In this document: positions 1 to 6,090 of the stretch, piece after piece
How the letters are laid out: every line of letters begins with the position of its first letter
Position numbering within the stretch: position 1 is the first letter of the stretch
NCBI GenBank assembly: GCA_945875065.1
Contig: CAMCJC010000080.1
Span: forward strand, 1 to 9,291
DNA from: an uncultured Propionibacteriaceae bacterium
GTDB lineage: Bacteria; Actinomycetota; Actinomycetes; Propionibacteriales; Propionibacteriaceae
Length of the DNA: 9,291 nucleotides
Direction: 5' to 3'
The notes under the pieces: model-generated
What the model was told of the DNA's origin: nothing
Databases searched by the model: none
Seen by the model: the letters and a program-made list of their open reading frames with translations, nothing else
Program-made: the position numbers and the translations under genes

Positions 1-2
1 TG

Positions 3-602
3 CTGACGCTCTCGGAGGTCGAACCGGTCCGGTCCGAAGTCATCCGCTATCTCAACCGCCTGTCCGACGCCGTGTATGCGCTGTCCCGCCTCGCCGAGAC
101 CTGGCGCGATGAAGAACTCGTACAGACCGTGCGGGCGGCGGTCGAAAAGGCTCTGAGCGGCCGCACCGAGAAGACATGCCAGTTCGACCTGGCGGCGGCT
201 AAGGCCATGGCCGAGCGCGCCGAGGCCCGGGCCACGGAGGTCGGCCTCGACATCAGCTTCGCCGCGGTCGATGCCGGCGGCAACCTAATCCTTTTCCACA
301 GGATGCCCGACGCGCTGCTCGCTAGCATCCAGGTGGCGGTTGACAAAGCCTGGACGGCGGCCGCGATGCGCGTACCCACCGACGGTCTCGCCCAGGTCGC
401 CACCGTAGAGGGCGGCTTCCCCGGGCTCGCCACCACCAACTCCGGCCGCGTGGTCCTGTTCGGCGGCGGAGTCCCCATCTTCGCGGGCGGGAAGCTGGTC
501 GGCGCCATCGGTGTCTCCGGTGGCACTAGCGAACAGGACGTTGACATCGCACGAAGCGCCACGCAGGGGTGGAGCACCAACCAGACGGGAGTTGACTCAT
601 GA
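3..602 (+). CDS. pduO: PduO-type corrinoid adenosyltransferase, C-terminal part with GlcG/HbpS-like domain (5' end outside window)
   Basis: The reading frame is open from base 3 to the TGA at 600-602, so the gene begins upstream of the window; the GTG at position 72 is internal. The first residues (VIRYLNRLSDAVYALSRLAE) match the last helix of PduO-family ATP:cob(I)alamin adenosyltransferases, which make the adenosylcobalamin needed by B12-dependent diol or glycerol dehydratases. After a short linker comes a full GlcG/HbpS-like domain (about bases 180-570) with the family signatures AAVDAGGNLILFHRMPDALL, DKAWTAAAMR, GRVVLFGGGVPI and VGAIGVSGGTSEQD. This is the two-domain PduO architecture; the C-terminal domain of such proteins has been linked to heme or corrinoid binding. 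The stop overlaps the pduP start (ATGA), indicating translational coupling. The adenosyltransferase active site, which is N-terminal, lies outside the window and cannot be checked. Confidence 0.88.
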   Translation: MTLSEVEPVRSEVIRYLNRLSDAVYALSRLAETWRDEELVQTVRAAVEKALSGRTEKTCQFDLAAAKAMAERAEARATEVGLDISFAAVDAGGNLILFHRMPDALLASIQVAVDKAWTAAAMRVPTDGLAQVATVEGGFPGLATTNSGRVVLFGGGVPIFAGGKLVGAIGVSGGTSEQDVDIARSATQGWSTNQTGVDS

Positions 603-1993
603 AGATCGATCCGGCGGCCCTCGAAGCCACCATCCGCGAGGTCGTAGCCGCCATGCTGCCAGCGCAGCCGGAGCCGATCGTTGGCGACGGTGTCTTCGCC
701 GACATGAACGCGGCCGTCGAGGCAGCCGCCGCCGCCCAGCGGGAGTACCTCACCCACTCGATGACGGACCGACGCCGCTACGTCGCCGCCATCCGGGAGG
801 CCATGCTTACCCCCGAGCACCTCGACTACATGGCGGAAGAGGCCGTGGCACAGTCCGGCATGGGCGATGCGGGCCACAAGTACCTGAAGAACAAGATCGC
901 TGCCGAGGGGACCCCCGGCGTTGAGGACCTCATCACCGAGGCGTGGTCCGGTGACGATGGCTTGACGACGATCGAGTACTCACCGTACGGGGTCATCGGA
1001 GCCATCACCCCGACTACCAACCCCACCGAGACCATCACCTGCAACTCGATTGGCATGATCGCCGCAGGCAATGCCGTGGTATTCAGCCCGCACCCGCGCG
1101 TCGCGAAGCTGTCGTGCTGGCAGGTGCGCACGCTGAACCGGGCGCTTCGGGCCGTTGGCGCCCCCGATAACCTGATCACCACCGTGGCGGCGCCATCGCT
1201 TGAGAACACCAACGCAATGATGGCCCACCCGTTGGTGAACATGCTGGTAGCCACCGGCGGCCCCGGCATCGTCAAGGCCGTCCTCAGTTCCGGCAAGAAG
1301 GCAATCGGCGCCGGCGCCGGCAACCCGCCCGTCGTCGTGGACGCCACCGCCGACATTGAGCACGCCGCCAAGTGCATCGTCGACGGCGCAAGTTTCGACA
1401 ACAACCTGCCGTGCACCGCGGAGAAGGAGATCATCGCGGTCGACGCCATCGCCGACATGCTGAAGTTCTGCATGATAAAACACGGCGCTTACGAGGCCAC
1501 CGGCGACCAGATCACCGCCCTAGAACGCATCGTGGTCGACGGTGACAAGCCCCGCACCGAGTGGGTCGGCAAGCCGGCGGCCAAGATCCTTGAGGCGAAC
1601 GGAGTAACGCCCCCGCCCGGGGTTCGGGTCATCGTCTGCGAAGCGTCAGCCGAACACCCGTTCGTCGTGCACGAGTTGATGATGCCGATCCTCGGCTTGG
1701 TGCGGGTCCCGGACGTAGATGCCGCCATCGACCTGGCGGTGAAGCTTGAACACGGGAACCGGCACACCGCGATCATGCACAGCCTCGACGTCCGCAAACT
1801 CACCCGGATGGGCAAGCTCATCCAGACGACGATCTTCGTTAAGAACGGCCCGTCGTTCAACGGACTGGGCATTGGTGGCGAGGGCTACCCGACCTTTACG
1901 ATCGCCGGCCCCACCGGCGAGGGCCTGACGTCTGCGCGCAGTTTCACCCGGCGTCGCCGCTGCGTTCTCGTCGGCGATCTGAACGTTAGGTGA
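599..1993 (+). CDS. pduP: CoA-acylating propionaldehyde dehydrogenase, microcompartment type
   Basis: This 464-residue protein is the usual PduP length. It should oxidise propionaldehyde (or a similar aldehyde) with NAD+ and CoA to acyl-CoA plus NADH inside a microcompartment. The catalytic cysteine is Cys272 in FDNNLPCTAEKE, the characteristic PduP/EutE block. Other family blocks are SGDDGLTTIEYSPYGVIGAI (about 117-136), TNPTETITCNSIGMIAAGNA, the glycine-rich ATGGPGIVKA, and the C-terminal ARSFTRRRRCVLVG. Residues 1-20 (MKIDPAALEATIREVVAAML) form a short amphipathic helix followed by a Pro-rich linker, as in the encapsulation peptide of PduP. I chose the ATG at 599 because GGGAG at 587-591 is well placed and this start keeps the encapsulation helix. 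It overlaps pduO by ATGA and the next gene by GTGA. PduP is preferred over EutE by overall resemblance and the pduO neighbour; the exact aldehyde cannot be told. Confidence 0.93.
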   Translation: MKIDPAALEATIREVVAAMLPAQPEPIVGDGVFADMNAAVEAAAAAQREYLTHSMTDRRRYVAAIREAMLTPEHLDYMAEEAVAQSGMGDAGHKYLKNKIAAEGTPGVEDLITEAWSGDDGLTTIEYSPYGVIGAITPTTNPTETITCNSIGMIAAGNAVVFSPHPRVAKLSCWQVRTLNRALRAVGAPDNLITTVAAPSLENTNAMMAHPLVNMLVATGGPGIVKAVLSSGKKAIGAGAGNPPVVVDATADIEHAAKCIVDGASFDNNLPCTAEKEIIAVDAIADMLKFCMIKHGAYEATGDQITALERIVVDGDKPRTEWVGKPAAKILEANGVTPPPGVRVIVCEASAEHPFVVHELMMPILGLVRVPDVDAAIDLAVKLEHGNRHTAIMHSLDVRKLTRMGKLIQTTIFVKNGPSFNGLGIGGEGYPTFTIAGPTGEGLTSARSFTRRRRCVLVGDLNVR

Positions 1994-2970
1994 GCGCCGT
2001 GCGACTCACAGTCACGGGCGCTGCCGGGCAAATCGGTTACGCGCTACTGTGCCGCATCGCCGCCGGCGACCTGCTCGGCGATGAGCCCATCGAACTGCGG
2101 CTGCTGGAGGTGCCACAGGCACTGGGAGCGCTTGAGGGCGTCGTAATGGAGTTGGAAGACTGCGCGAGCCCGCATCTTAGGGACATTGAGATCACCAGCG
2201 ACCCCAAGACGGCGTTCGACGGTGCCAACCTCGTGATGCTCGTTGGTGCCTCGCCCCGCAAGGCAGGTATGGAACGTTCCGATCTGCTAGCAGCTAACGG
2301 GGCGATCTTCGCTGAGCAAGGGCGCGCCCTGGCTCGGGCGGCGTCCGATGTCCGGATCGTCGTCACCGGCAACCCGGCAAATACGAACGCATTCATCGCG
2401 CTCAGCCATGCCGACGGAGTCCCGCCCGAGCGGTTCAGCGCCCTGACCCGGCTCGACCACAACCGGGCTCGCGCTCTGCTGGCCGCCAAGGCACGCTGCC
2501 CCGTCGACGATGTCAGCCGCGTCACCATCTGGGGTAATCATTCGAGCACCCAGTATGTCGACGCCTACCACGCAAGGATCTGCGGGCGGCCCGCAGCATC
2601 GTGGGTGGGCGACGCGTGGCTCGCCTTTGATTTCCTGCCCGGGGTGGCCCGGCGTGGTGCGGAGGTCATTGCCGCTCGGGGCAAGTCGTCGGCTGCGTCG
2701 GCTGCCAACGCCACCATCGAACACCTGCGCGACTGGGTCAGAGGGACGCCGGAAGGGGATTGGACGTCGATGGCGGTGGTCAGCGACGGCAGCTACGGCG
2801 TGCCCGAGGGGCTGGTCTCGTCGTTCCCGGTGCGGTGCTCCGGTGGGAGCTGGGAGATCGTGCAGGGGCTTCGGCTCAACGCGTTCGCGCGCTCCAAGGT
2901 CGCGGCCTCGGTCGCAGAACTGAAGGCGGAGGTGGCGGAGGTCGCGCGCCTGGGACTACTCGGCCGCTAG
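1990..2970 (+). CDS. mdh: malate dehydrogenase (NAD-dependent, cytoplasmic-type)
   Basis: This 326-residue protein interconverts malate and oxaloacetate with NAD(H). Visible features are the Rossmann glycine motif GAAGQIG (10-16), an acidic residue (Glu40) at the end of the second strand consistent with NAD preference, PRKAGMER (89-96) with the substrate-binding arginines Arg90 and Arg96 of malate enzymes, GNPANTNA (128-135), catalytic Asp156 in RLDHNRA, and catalytic His184 in IWGNHSSTQ. SDGSYGVPEGL (266-276) is also typical. The malate-type arginine argues against lactate dehydrogenase. The GTG start overlaps the pduP stop (GTGA) and has no strong ribosome-binding site, so translation is probably coupled to pduP; a second GTG at 1999 is a weaker alternative. 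Being locked into a pdu operon suggests a role in reoxidising NADH made by PduP (inference). It could instead be the only housekeeping copy. Residues 189-195 (YVDAYHA) look diverged from the usual YPDVxHA. Confidence 0.92.
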   Translation: MSAVRLTVTGAAGQIGYALLCRIAAGDLLGDEPIELRLLEVPQALGALEGVVMELEDCASPHLRDIEITSDPKTAFDGANLVMLVGASPRKAGMERSDLLAANGAIFAEQGRALARAASDVRIVVTGNPANTNAFIALSHADGVPPERFSALTRLDHNRARALLAAKARCPVDDVSRVTIWGNHSSTQYVDAYHARICGRPAASWVGDAWLAFDFLPGVARRGAEVIAARGKSSAASAANATIEHLRDWVRGTPEGDWTSMAVVSDGSYGVPEGLVSSFPVRCSGGSWEIVQGLRLNAFARSKVAASVAELKAEVAEVARLGLLGR

Positions 2971-3845
2971 GACCGCGCCGGCCAGCCGGGCCACGTGGGG
3001 AGCTGACCACCCGATGCCTGCACCTTTGCTACTTGGGCCAGCGCGTCCTCGAGCCAGGACCGGGTGACGGCTGCCAGCACGAGGAGCGCGTCGAGGACGG
3101 CCAATTCGAGCCTCGCCCACGCCGCGGCCGCCGTGGTGGCGTCCGTGATGGCTGGGAGTTCGTAGTGAGCGTCCTGCAGGGGCCGGTTAGCCGCGAACGA
3201 CTCCAGAACCTTGCCGCGCAGCGCCCGGACCTCGTCGCGTCGCGCCAGCAACGTCGCGGCGAGTGGGTCGTCCTTGGCGACGATGCCGATGCCTTTCTCA
3301 ACACCTTGCTGCAAGGCCCAGATGCGTGTGATCGCCGCCTGCGCTGCAGCATCGTCGGCGACGTCGGGGAACGACGATGGTCTGACGCCAGTAGCGCCGG
3401 GGACAGCGCCTTGGTTGGCGAAGCCGGTCAAGCCGGCGAGGATCGATTGCCGCAGCAGGCGCTCGGGTTGTACCTGGGAGGCGTCGACGGCCGCCCGGGC
3501 TGCTTCGGTCGCTCTGGTCAGCGCCGTGGCCAGGTCGGCAGCGGGCGATGGTGAGGTTTCAGGGAAGTGCGGCTTCGCGTCGGCCAGTGGGTCGACTTGG
3601 CGCAGCCGAGCCAGCCATTCGCCCACCTGCACCGCCGCCGCTGCGCCCCAGGGGTCGCCAGCAGCGGTAGCGACCGGCACGAGGGCAGAAAGCGCGTTGA
3701 CTAGGGAAATTACCTCCGGCGGCTGCGTCGGTTCGGGCGGCGCTGGGGGAGCGGCGGGCCCGCCGTGGACGGTTGGATCAGGGGTGCAGGCGGCCAGCAA
3801 GCCGAGCGAGCCCCCGGCTAGGAAGAGGCGGCGACTCGGCGACAT
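2967..3845 (-). CDS. Tat-type lipoprotein with ferritin-like DUF4439-like domain
   Basis: The protein has 292 residues from the ATG at 3845; the frame is open further upstream, but that extension lacks protein character and would cross the rimP start. The N-terminus reads SRRLFLAGGSLGLLAAC: a twin-arginine motif followed by a hydrophobic stretch and an LAAC lipobox, giving a lipid-modified Cys20 on the outer face of the membrane. A Pro-rich tether (21-44) precedes an all-helical Ala-rich body. Residues about 155-290, ending with YELPAITD and QLPTWPGWPA, resemble the DUF4439 ferritin-like domain; genes of this kind lie near rimP in other actinobacteria such as mycobacteria. The expected Glu-His ligand pair is not visible: LQQGVEKGIGIVA occupies that place, and His217 is the only histidine in the domain, so iron binding is doubtful. 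Function is unknown. No ribosome-binding site precedes the ATG; see the promoter entry at 3853-3858. Confidence 0.8.
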   Translation of the reverse strand: MSPSRRLFLAGGSLGLLAACTPDPTVHGGPAAPPAPPEPTQPPEVISLVNALSALVPVATAAGDPWGAAAAVQVGEWLARLRQVDPLADAKPHFPETSPSPAADLATALTRATEAARAAVDASQVQPERLLRQSILAGLTGFANQGAVPGATGVRPSSFPDVADDAAAQAAITRIWALQQGVEKGIGIVAKDDPLAATLLARRDEVRALRGKVLESFAANRPLQDAHYELPAITDATTAAAAWARLELAVLDALLVLAAVTRSWLEDALAQVAKVQASGGQLPTWPGWPARS

Positions 3846-3852
3846 GAACGGG

Positions 3853-3858
3853 AGTCTA
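3853..3858 (-). promoter_or_regulatory. candidate -10 element for a leaderless lipoprotein transcript
   Basis: On the minus strand TAGACT lies exactly seven bases before the ATG at 3845. A transcript starting at the usual distance would begin at or next to the A of the start codon. Together with the absence of a nearby ribosome-binding site this fits a leaderless mRNA, which is common in actinobacteria. No convincing -35 is seen, so this is a tentative call. Confidence 0.35.
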
Positions 3859-3873
3859 GCCACCTGCCGGACA

Positions 3874-3879
3874 TAGAAT
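3874..3879 (+). promoter_or_regulatory. candidate -10 element for the rimP-nusA operon
   Basis: TAGAAT fits the actinobacterial TANNNT -10 pattern and sits in the 73-base divergent spacer, 39 bases before the rimP ATG, giving a leader of about 32 bases. There is no clear -35. The same hexamer occurs at 6380-6385 ahead of infB. Confidence 0.45.
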
Positions 3880-3918
3880 GAGCCCACAACCTGGGTCACA
3901 ACCGAATCGGAGCCTGAC

Positions 3919-4407
3919 ATGGAACTGGAGCTGAAGCGGCTCATTGAGCCGATCCTGGCTGAGGCCGGGCTCGAGCTGGACAGCCTCGAGGTCACACCCA
4001 TAGGAAAACGACGCATCGTGCGCGTCGTCGTCGACGGCGACGGTCCGCAGGGTCGCGGCCCTCTCCTAGACGACATTTCGGCGGCCTCGTCCTTGATCTC
4101 GGCGGCGCTCGATAGCACCGATACGCTGGGGGACGGTCCCTACACCCTGGAGGTGACCAGCCGCGGGGTAGGGGCGCCGCTGACTGACGTCAAACACTTC
4201 CGCCGTAACTACGGCCGCCTCGTCAAGGTCAAGCTCCCCGACGAGAGCATCACGGGTCGGATCGTCGGTGTGACCGATATAGCTGCGATCCTGGACATCG
4301 ATGGCAACACCCGCGAGGTGGCAGTCGATCTGGTCCGCAAGGCCACGGTTCAAGTCGAGTTGAACCCGCCGAAGGAGTTCGCATTGCCCGGTGACGAGGA
4401 AATCTGA
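3919..4407 (+). CDS. rimP: ribosome maturation factor RimP
   Basis: RimP is a cytoplasmic assembly factor for the 30S subunit. The 162-residue protein has the two usual domains: an alpha/beta N-domain (about 1-85, starting LKRLIEPILAEAGLELDSLEV and including RIVRVVVDGD and DDISAASSLISAALD) and an SH3-like C-domain (about 90-155, with NYGRLVKVKL, ITGRIVGV and ILDIDGN). The junction reads YTLEVTSRGVGAPL, where most RimP proteins have SPG(V/L)(D/E)RPL, so the usual Pro and Arg are replaced. The ATG is preceded by GGAG at 3909-3912 with six bases of spacing. It is followed after 11 bases by nusA, the typical order. The stretch CCTGACATGGA over its start is repeated exactly at the nusA start. Confidence 0.95.
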   Translation: MELELKRLIEPILAEAGLELDSLEVTPIGKRRIVRVVVDGDGPQGRGPLLDDISAASSLISAALDSTDTLGDGPYTLEVTSRGVGAPLTDVKHFRRNYGRLVKVKLPDESITGRIVGVTDIAAILDIDGNTREVAVDLVRKATVQVELNPPKEFALPGDEEI

Positions 4408-4418
4408 GGAGGCCTGAC

Positions 4419-5387
4419 ATGGACATCGATTTGGCGGCCCTGCGCGCTATCGAGCGCGACAAGGAAATCCCAATGGAATACCTGGTCAAGACGCTCGAGG
4501 ATGCGCTCCTCAACGCCTACCAGAAGACGGATGCCCCCCTGCGTGGCGTGAAGGTGGAAGTCGACCGCAGATCCGGCAAGGTTGCGGTCCTAGCCCCCGA
4601 GTTCGATGACGACGACAACGTCATCGGTTTCTACGATGTCACCCCCGACGACTTCGGGCGGGTCGCGGCTTCGACCGCGCGCCAGGTGATCTTCCAGCGC
4701 CTGCGCGAGGCCGAGGACGATCAGAAGTATGGCCACTTCTCCGGCACCGAGGGTGACATCCTGACCGGCGTCATCCAGGCCGACCGGGACTCCCGCGCGG
4801 TCCGTGTCGACCTCGGCAGCCTCGAGGCGATAATGCCGCTCGCCGAACAGGTGCCCGGCGAGGACTACCCTCACGGCAAGCGCATCAAGGTCTACGTCGT
4901 GAGCGTGCGACGCGAACTCCGCGGGCCTCAGGTCGTCGTCTCCCGGACCCACCCGAACCTCGTTCGGAAGCTATTTGCGCTCGAGGTTCCGGAGATCGCG
5001 CAGGGCGTCGTCGAGATCAAGGAGGTCGCACGAGAGGCCGGACACCGCTCCAAGATCGCCGTCACCAGCAAGAACCCCGACGTCTCGGCCAAAGGAGCCT
5101 GCATCGGCCCGATGGGTCAGCGGGTGCGAGCCGTAACAAATGAGTTGAGCGACGAGAAGATCGACATCATCGACTGGTCGGACGATCCCGTCAAGTTCGT
5201 GGCGGCCGCGCTGTCGCCCGCCAAGGTCCTGTCCGTCACCGTAGTCGACCAAGCCGCTCATGCGTGCCGGGCGATCGTTCCCGACTACCAGCTGTCGCTC
5301 GCCATCGGCCGCGAGGGGCAGAACGCCCGCCTTGCGGCCAGGCTTACTGGCTGGCGCATCGACATCCAGTCCGACACCGGGGCGTGA
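4419..5387 (+). CDS. nusA: transcription termination/antitermination factor NusA
   Basis: NusA binds RNA polymerase and nascent RNA to control pausing, termination and antitermination. At 322 residues it has the short form seen in actinobacteria, without the acidic C-terminal repeats of enterobacterial NusA. Domain order: N-terminal polymerase-binding domain (about 1-105), S1 domain (about 110-175, EGDILTGVIQADRDSRAVRV onward), KH1 (about 180-252, with the loop GPMG at 230-233), and KH2 (about 255-318, with the loop GREG at 287-290 in IGREGQNARLAARLTGWRID). The ribosome-binding site GAGGAGG at 4406-4412 overlaps the rimP stop, so the two genes are probably coupled. A strong hairpin lies just after the stop. 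In many actinobacteria ylxR follows directly; here an opposing gene intervenes. Confidence 0.96.
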   Translation: MDIDLAALRAIERDKEIPMEYLVKTLEDALLNAYQKTDAPLRGVKVEVDRRSGKVAVLAPEFDDDDNVIGFYDVTPDDFGRVAASTARQVIFQRLREAEDDQKYGHFSGTEGDILTGVIQADRDSRAVRVDLGSLEAIMPLAEQVPGEDYPHGKRIKVYVVSVRRELRGPQVVVSRTHPNLVRKLFALEVPEIAQGVVEIKEVAREAGHRSKIAVTSKNPDVSAKGACIGPMGQRVRAVTNELSDEKIDIIDWSDDPVKFVAAALSPAKVLSVTVVDQAAHACRAIVPDYQLSLAIGREGQNARLAARLTGWRIDIQSDTGA

Positions 5388-5392
5388 CGAAC

Positions 5393-5430
5393 CGTCGACG
5401 CATCCGAAAAGGGGAGCGGATGCGCCGACG
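5393..5430. terminator. hairpin after nusA, probable (bidirectional) terminator
   Basis: A 14-bp stem with a single mismatch is formed by CGTCGACGCATCCG and CGGATGCGCCGACG around a 10-base loop (5407-5416). It begins six bases after the nusA stop and ends 12 bases before the stop of the convergent gene. No run of U follows on either strand, so it is an actinobacterial-style I-shaped terminator at best; position and stem strength are the support. Confidence 0.65.
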
Positions 5431-5442
5431 GCCAGCAGAGGT

Positions 5443-5991
5443 CTAGGGGCGACCACCCCCTTCGATCTCGACGATCCCGGCTTCGGCCGCCTTCTTAACG
5501 GCGTTGGCTTCATCCTGGGTCAAGGTGCCCGCGCTGACGGCATCATCGAGCACTTTCTGGTCTCTAGCGGCCCGTTCGGCCTGCTGCGCGGATCGCAACT
5601 CCTCCAGGGCGCTGGTGACCTTAGACTCCTCGACGCCTAGCTTCTCGGCGAGAGCCCTGGCCATGGCGGCCCGTCTGTCCGCCGGGGTGGTCTCCTCGTT
5701 GGCCCGGTGTTCCGAGCGGATCGCCTCCATGGCCTCCTGCAATTTGGAGTCCTCAACTCCGAGCTTGGCGGCCAGCTCGGACAGGTCCATGTGTCTGCCC
5801 TTGCCGCCACGCGCTTTGTTGTCGTCACTGCCCGGGCTGGGGGATTGGAGATCGGATTGGCCGTTCGCAGCGCTAGTCGAGGCACTCGGGACGGGGCTCG
5901 GGGACTCGTCGGCATTGGCGAACTGGGCGATGCCGAGACCGATGCCTGCGGTGGCCACGGCAGCTGCCCCTCCGATAACGAGTTTCTTCAT
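5443..5991 (-). CDS. small secreted protein with LGV-type helical repeats
   Basis: I do not recognise a named family. The 182-residue product starts MKKLVIGGAAAVATAGIGLG and has a Sec signal peptide with a likely cleavage after ANA (Ala27). A Ser/Pro-rich linker follows (29-58), then charged helices. Residues 73-92 (LAAKLGVEDSKLQEAMEAIR) and 114-133 (LAEKLGVEESKVTSALEELR) are two copies of one motif with 12 of 20 identities. Residues 147-173 (VLDDAVSAGTLTQDEANAVK and onward) form a third helical hairpin. Such LGV-repeat proteins are, to my recollection, common as uncharacterised secreted actinobacterial proteins. Two starts are possible: ATG 5991 (AAAGGA six bases upstream), chosen because MKKL makes a standard signal peptide, and ATG 6006 (MKGPRMKKL, with GGAGG nine bases upstream but inside a hairpin). 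Longer extensions would overlap ylxR. The gene opposes its neighbours and separates nusA from ylxR. Confidence 0.82.
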   Translation of the reverse strand: MKKLVIGGAAAVATAGIGLGIAQFANADESPSPVPSASTSAANGQSDLQSPSPGSDDNKARGGKGRHMDLSELAAKLGVEDSKLQEAMEAIRSEHRANEETTPADRRAAMARALAEKLGVEESKVTSALEELRSAQQAERAARDQKVLDDAVSAGTLTQDEANAVKKAAEAGIVEIEGGGRP

Positions 5992-6007
5992 TCGCGGTCC
6001 TTTCATA

Positions 6008-6024
6008 GGCCGGTACCTCCGGCC
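6008..6024 (-). promoter_or_regulatory. leader hairpin containing a GGAGG ribosome-binding site
   Basis: GGCCGG and CCGGCC form a perfect 6-bp stem with a 5-base loop. On the minus strand the GGAGG at 6020-6016 lies partly in the stem and partly in the loop, nine bases before the alternative ATG at 6006. The hairpin could mask that site, leaving AAAGGA ahead of ATG 5991 as the working one. This is a prediction from base pairing only. Confidence 0.35.
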
Positions 6025-6050
6025 ACAGAACCCAATTTCGTGCCGTCGGC

Positions 6051-6056
6051 TGTCAA
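6051..6056 (-). promoter_or_regulatory. candidate -35 element for the secreted-protein gene
   Basis: The minus strand carries a perfect TTGACA about 45-60 bases before the two possible start codons. No good -10 follows at 16-18 bases; the nearest candidate is TTCTGT after 20 bases (6030-6025). The promoter therefore lies opposite the DNA just upstream of ylxR. Tentative. Confidence 0.3.
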
Positions 6057-6090
6057 GAACTTGTGGCGCGCCTACGCCGATTCTTGGAAC

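Noticed and set aside
47..877. 276-codon minus-strand frame over pduO and pduP
   Set aside because: It covers two well-supported plus-strand genes and shows no family motifs; a GC-driven shadow.
2760..3554. 264-codon plus-strand frame across the mdh end and the lipoprotein gene
   Set aside because: It overlaps mdh in another frame and is antisense to the lipoprotein, which has a clear Tat/lipobox N-terminus.
3846..4118. 91-residue N-terminal extension of the lipoprotein
   Set aside because: It would run antisense into rimP, is Ser/Arg rich with no domain, and would bury the Tat/lipobox signal that must be N-terminal.
5707..6090. Extended plus-strand frame upstream of ylxR
   Set aside because: It is antisense to the secreted-protein gene and lacks protein character; YlxR proteins are about 80-100 residues.
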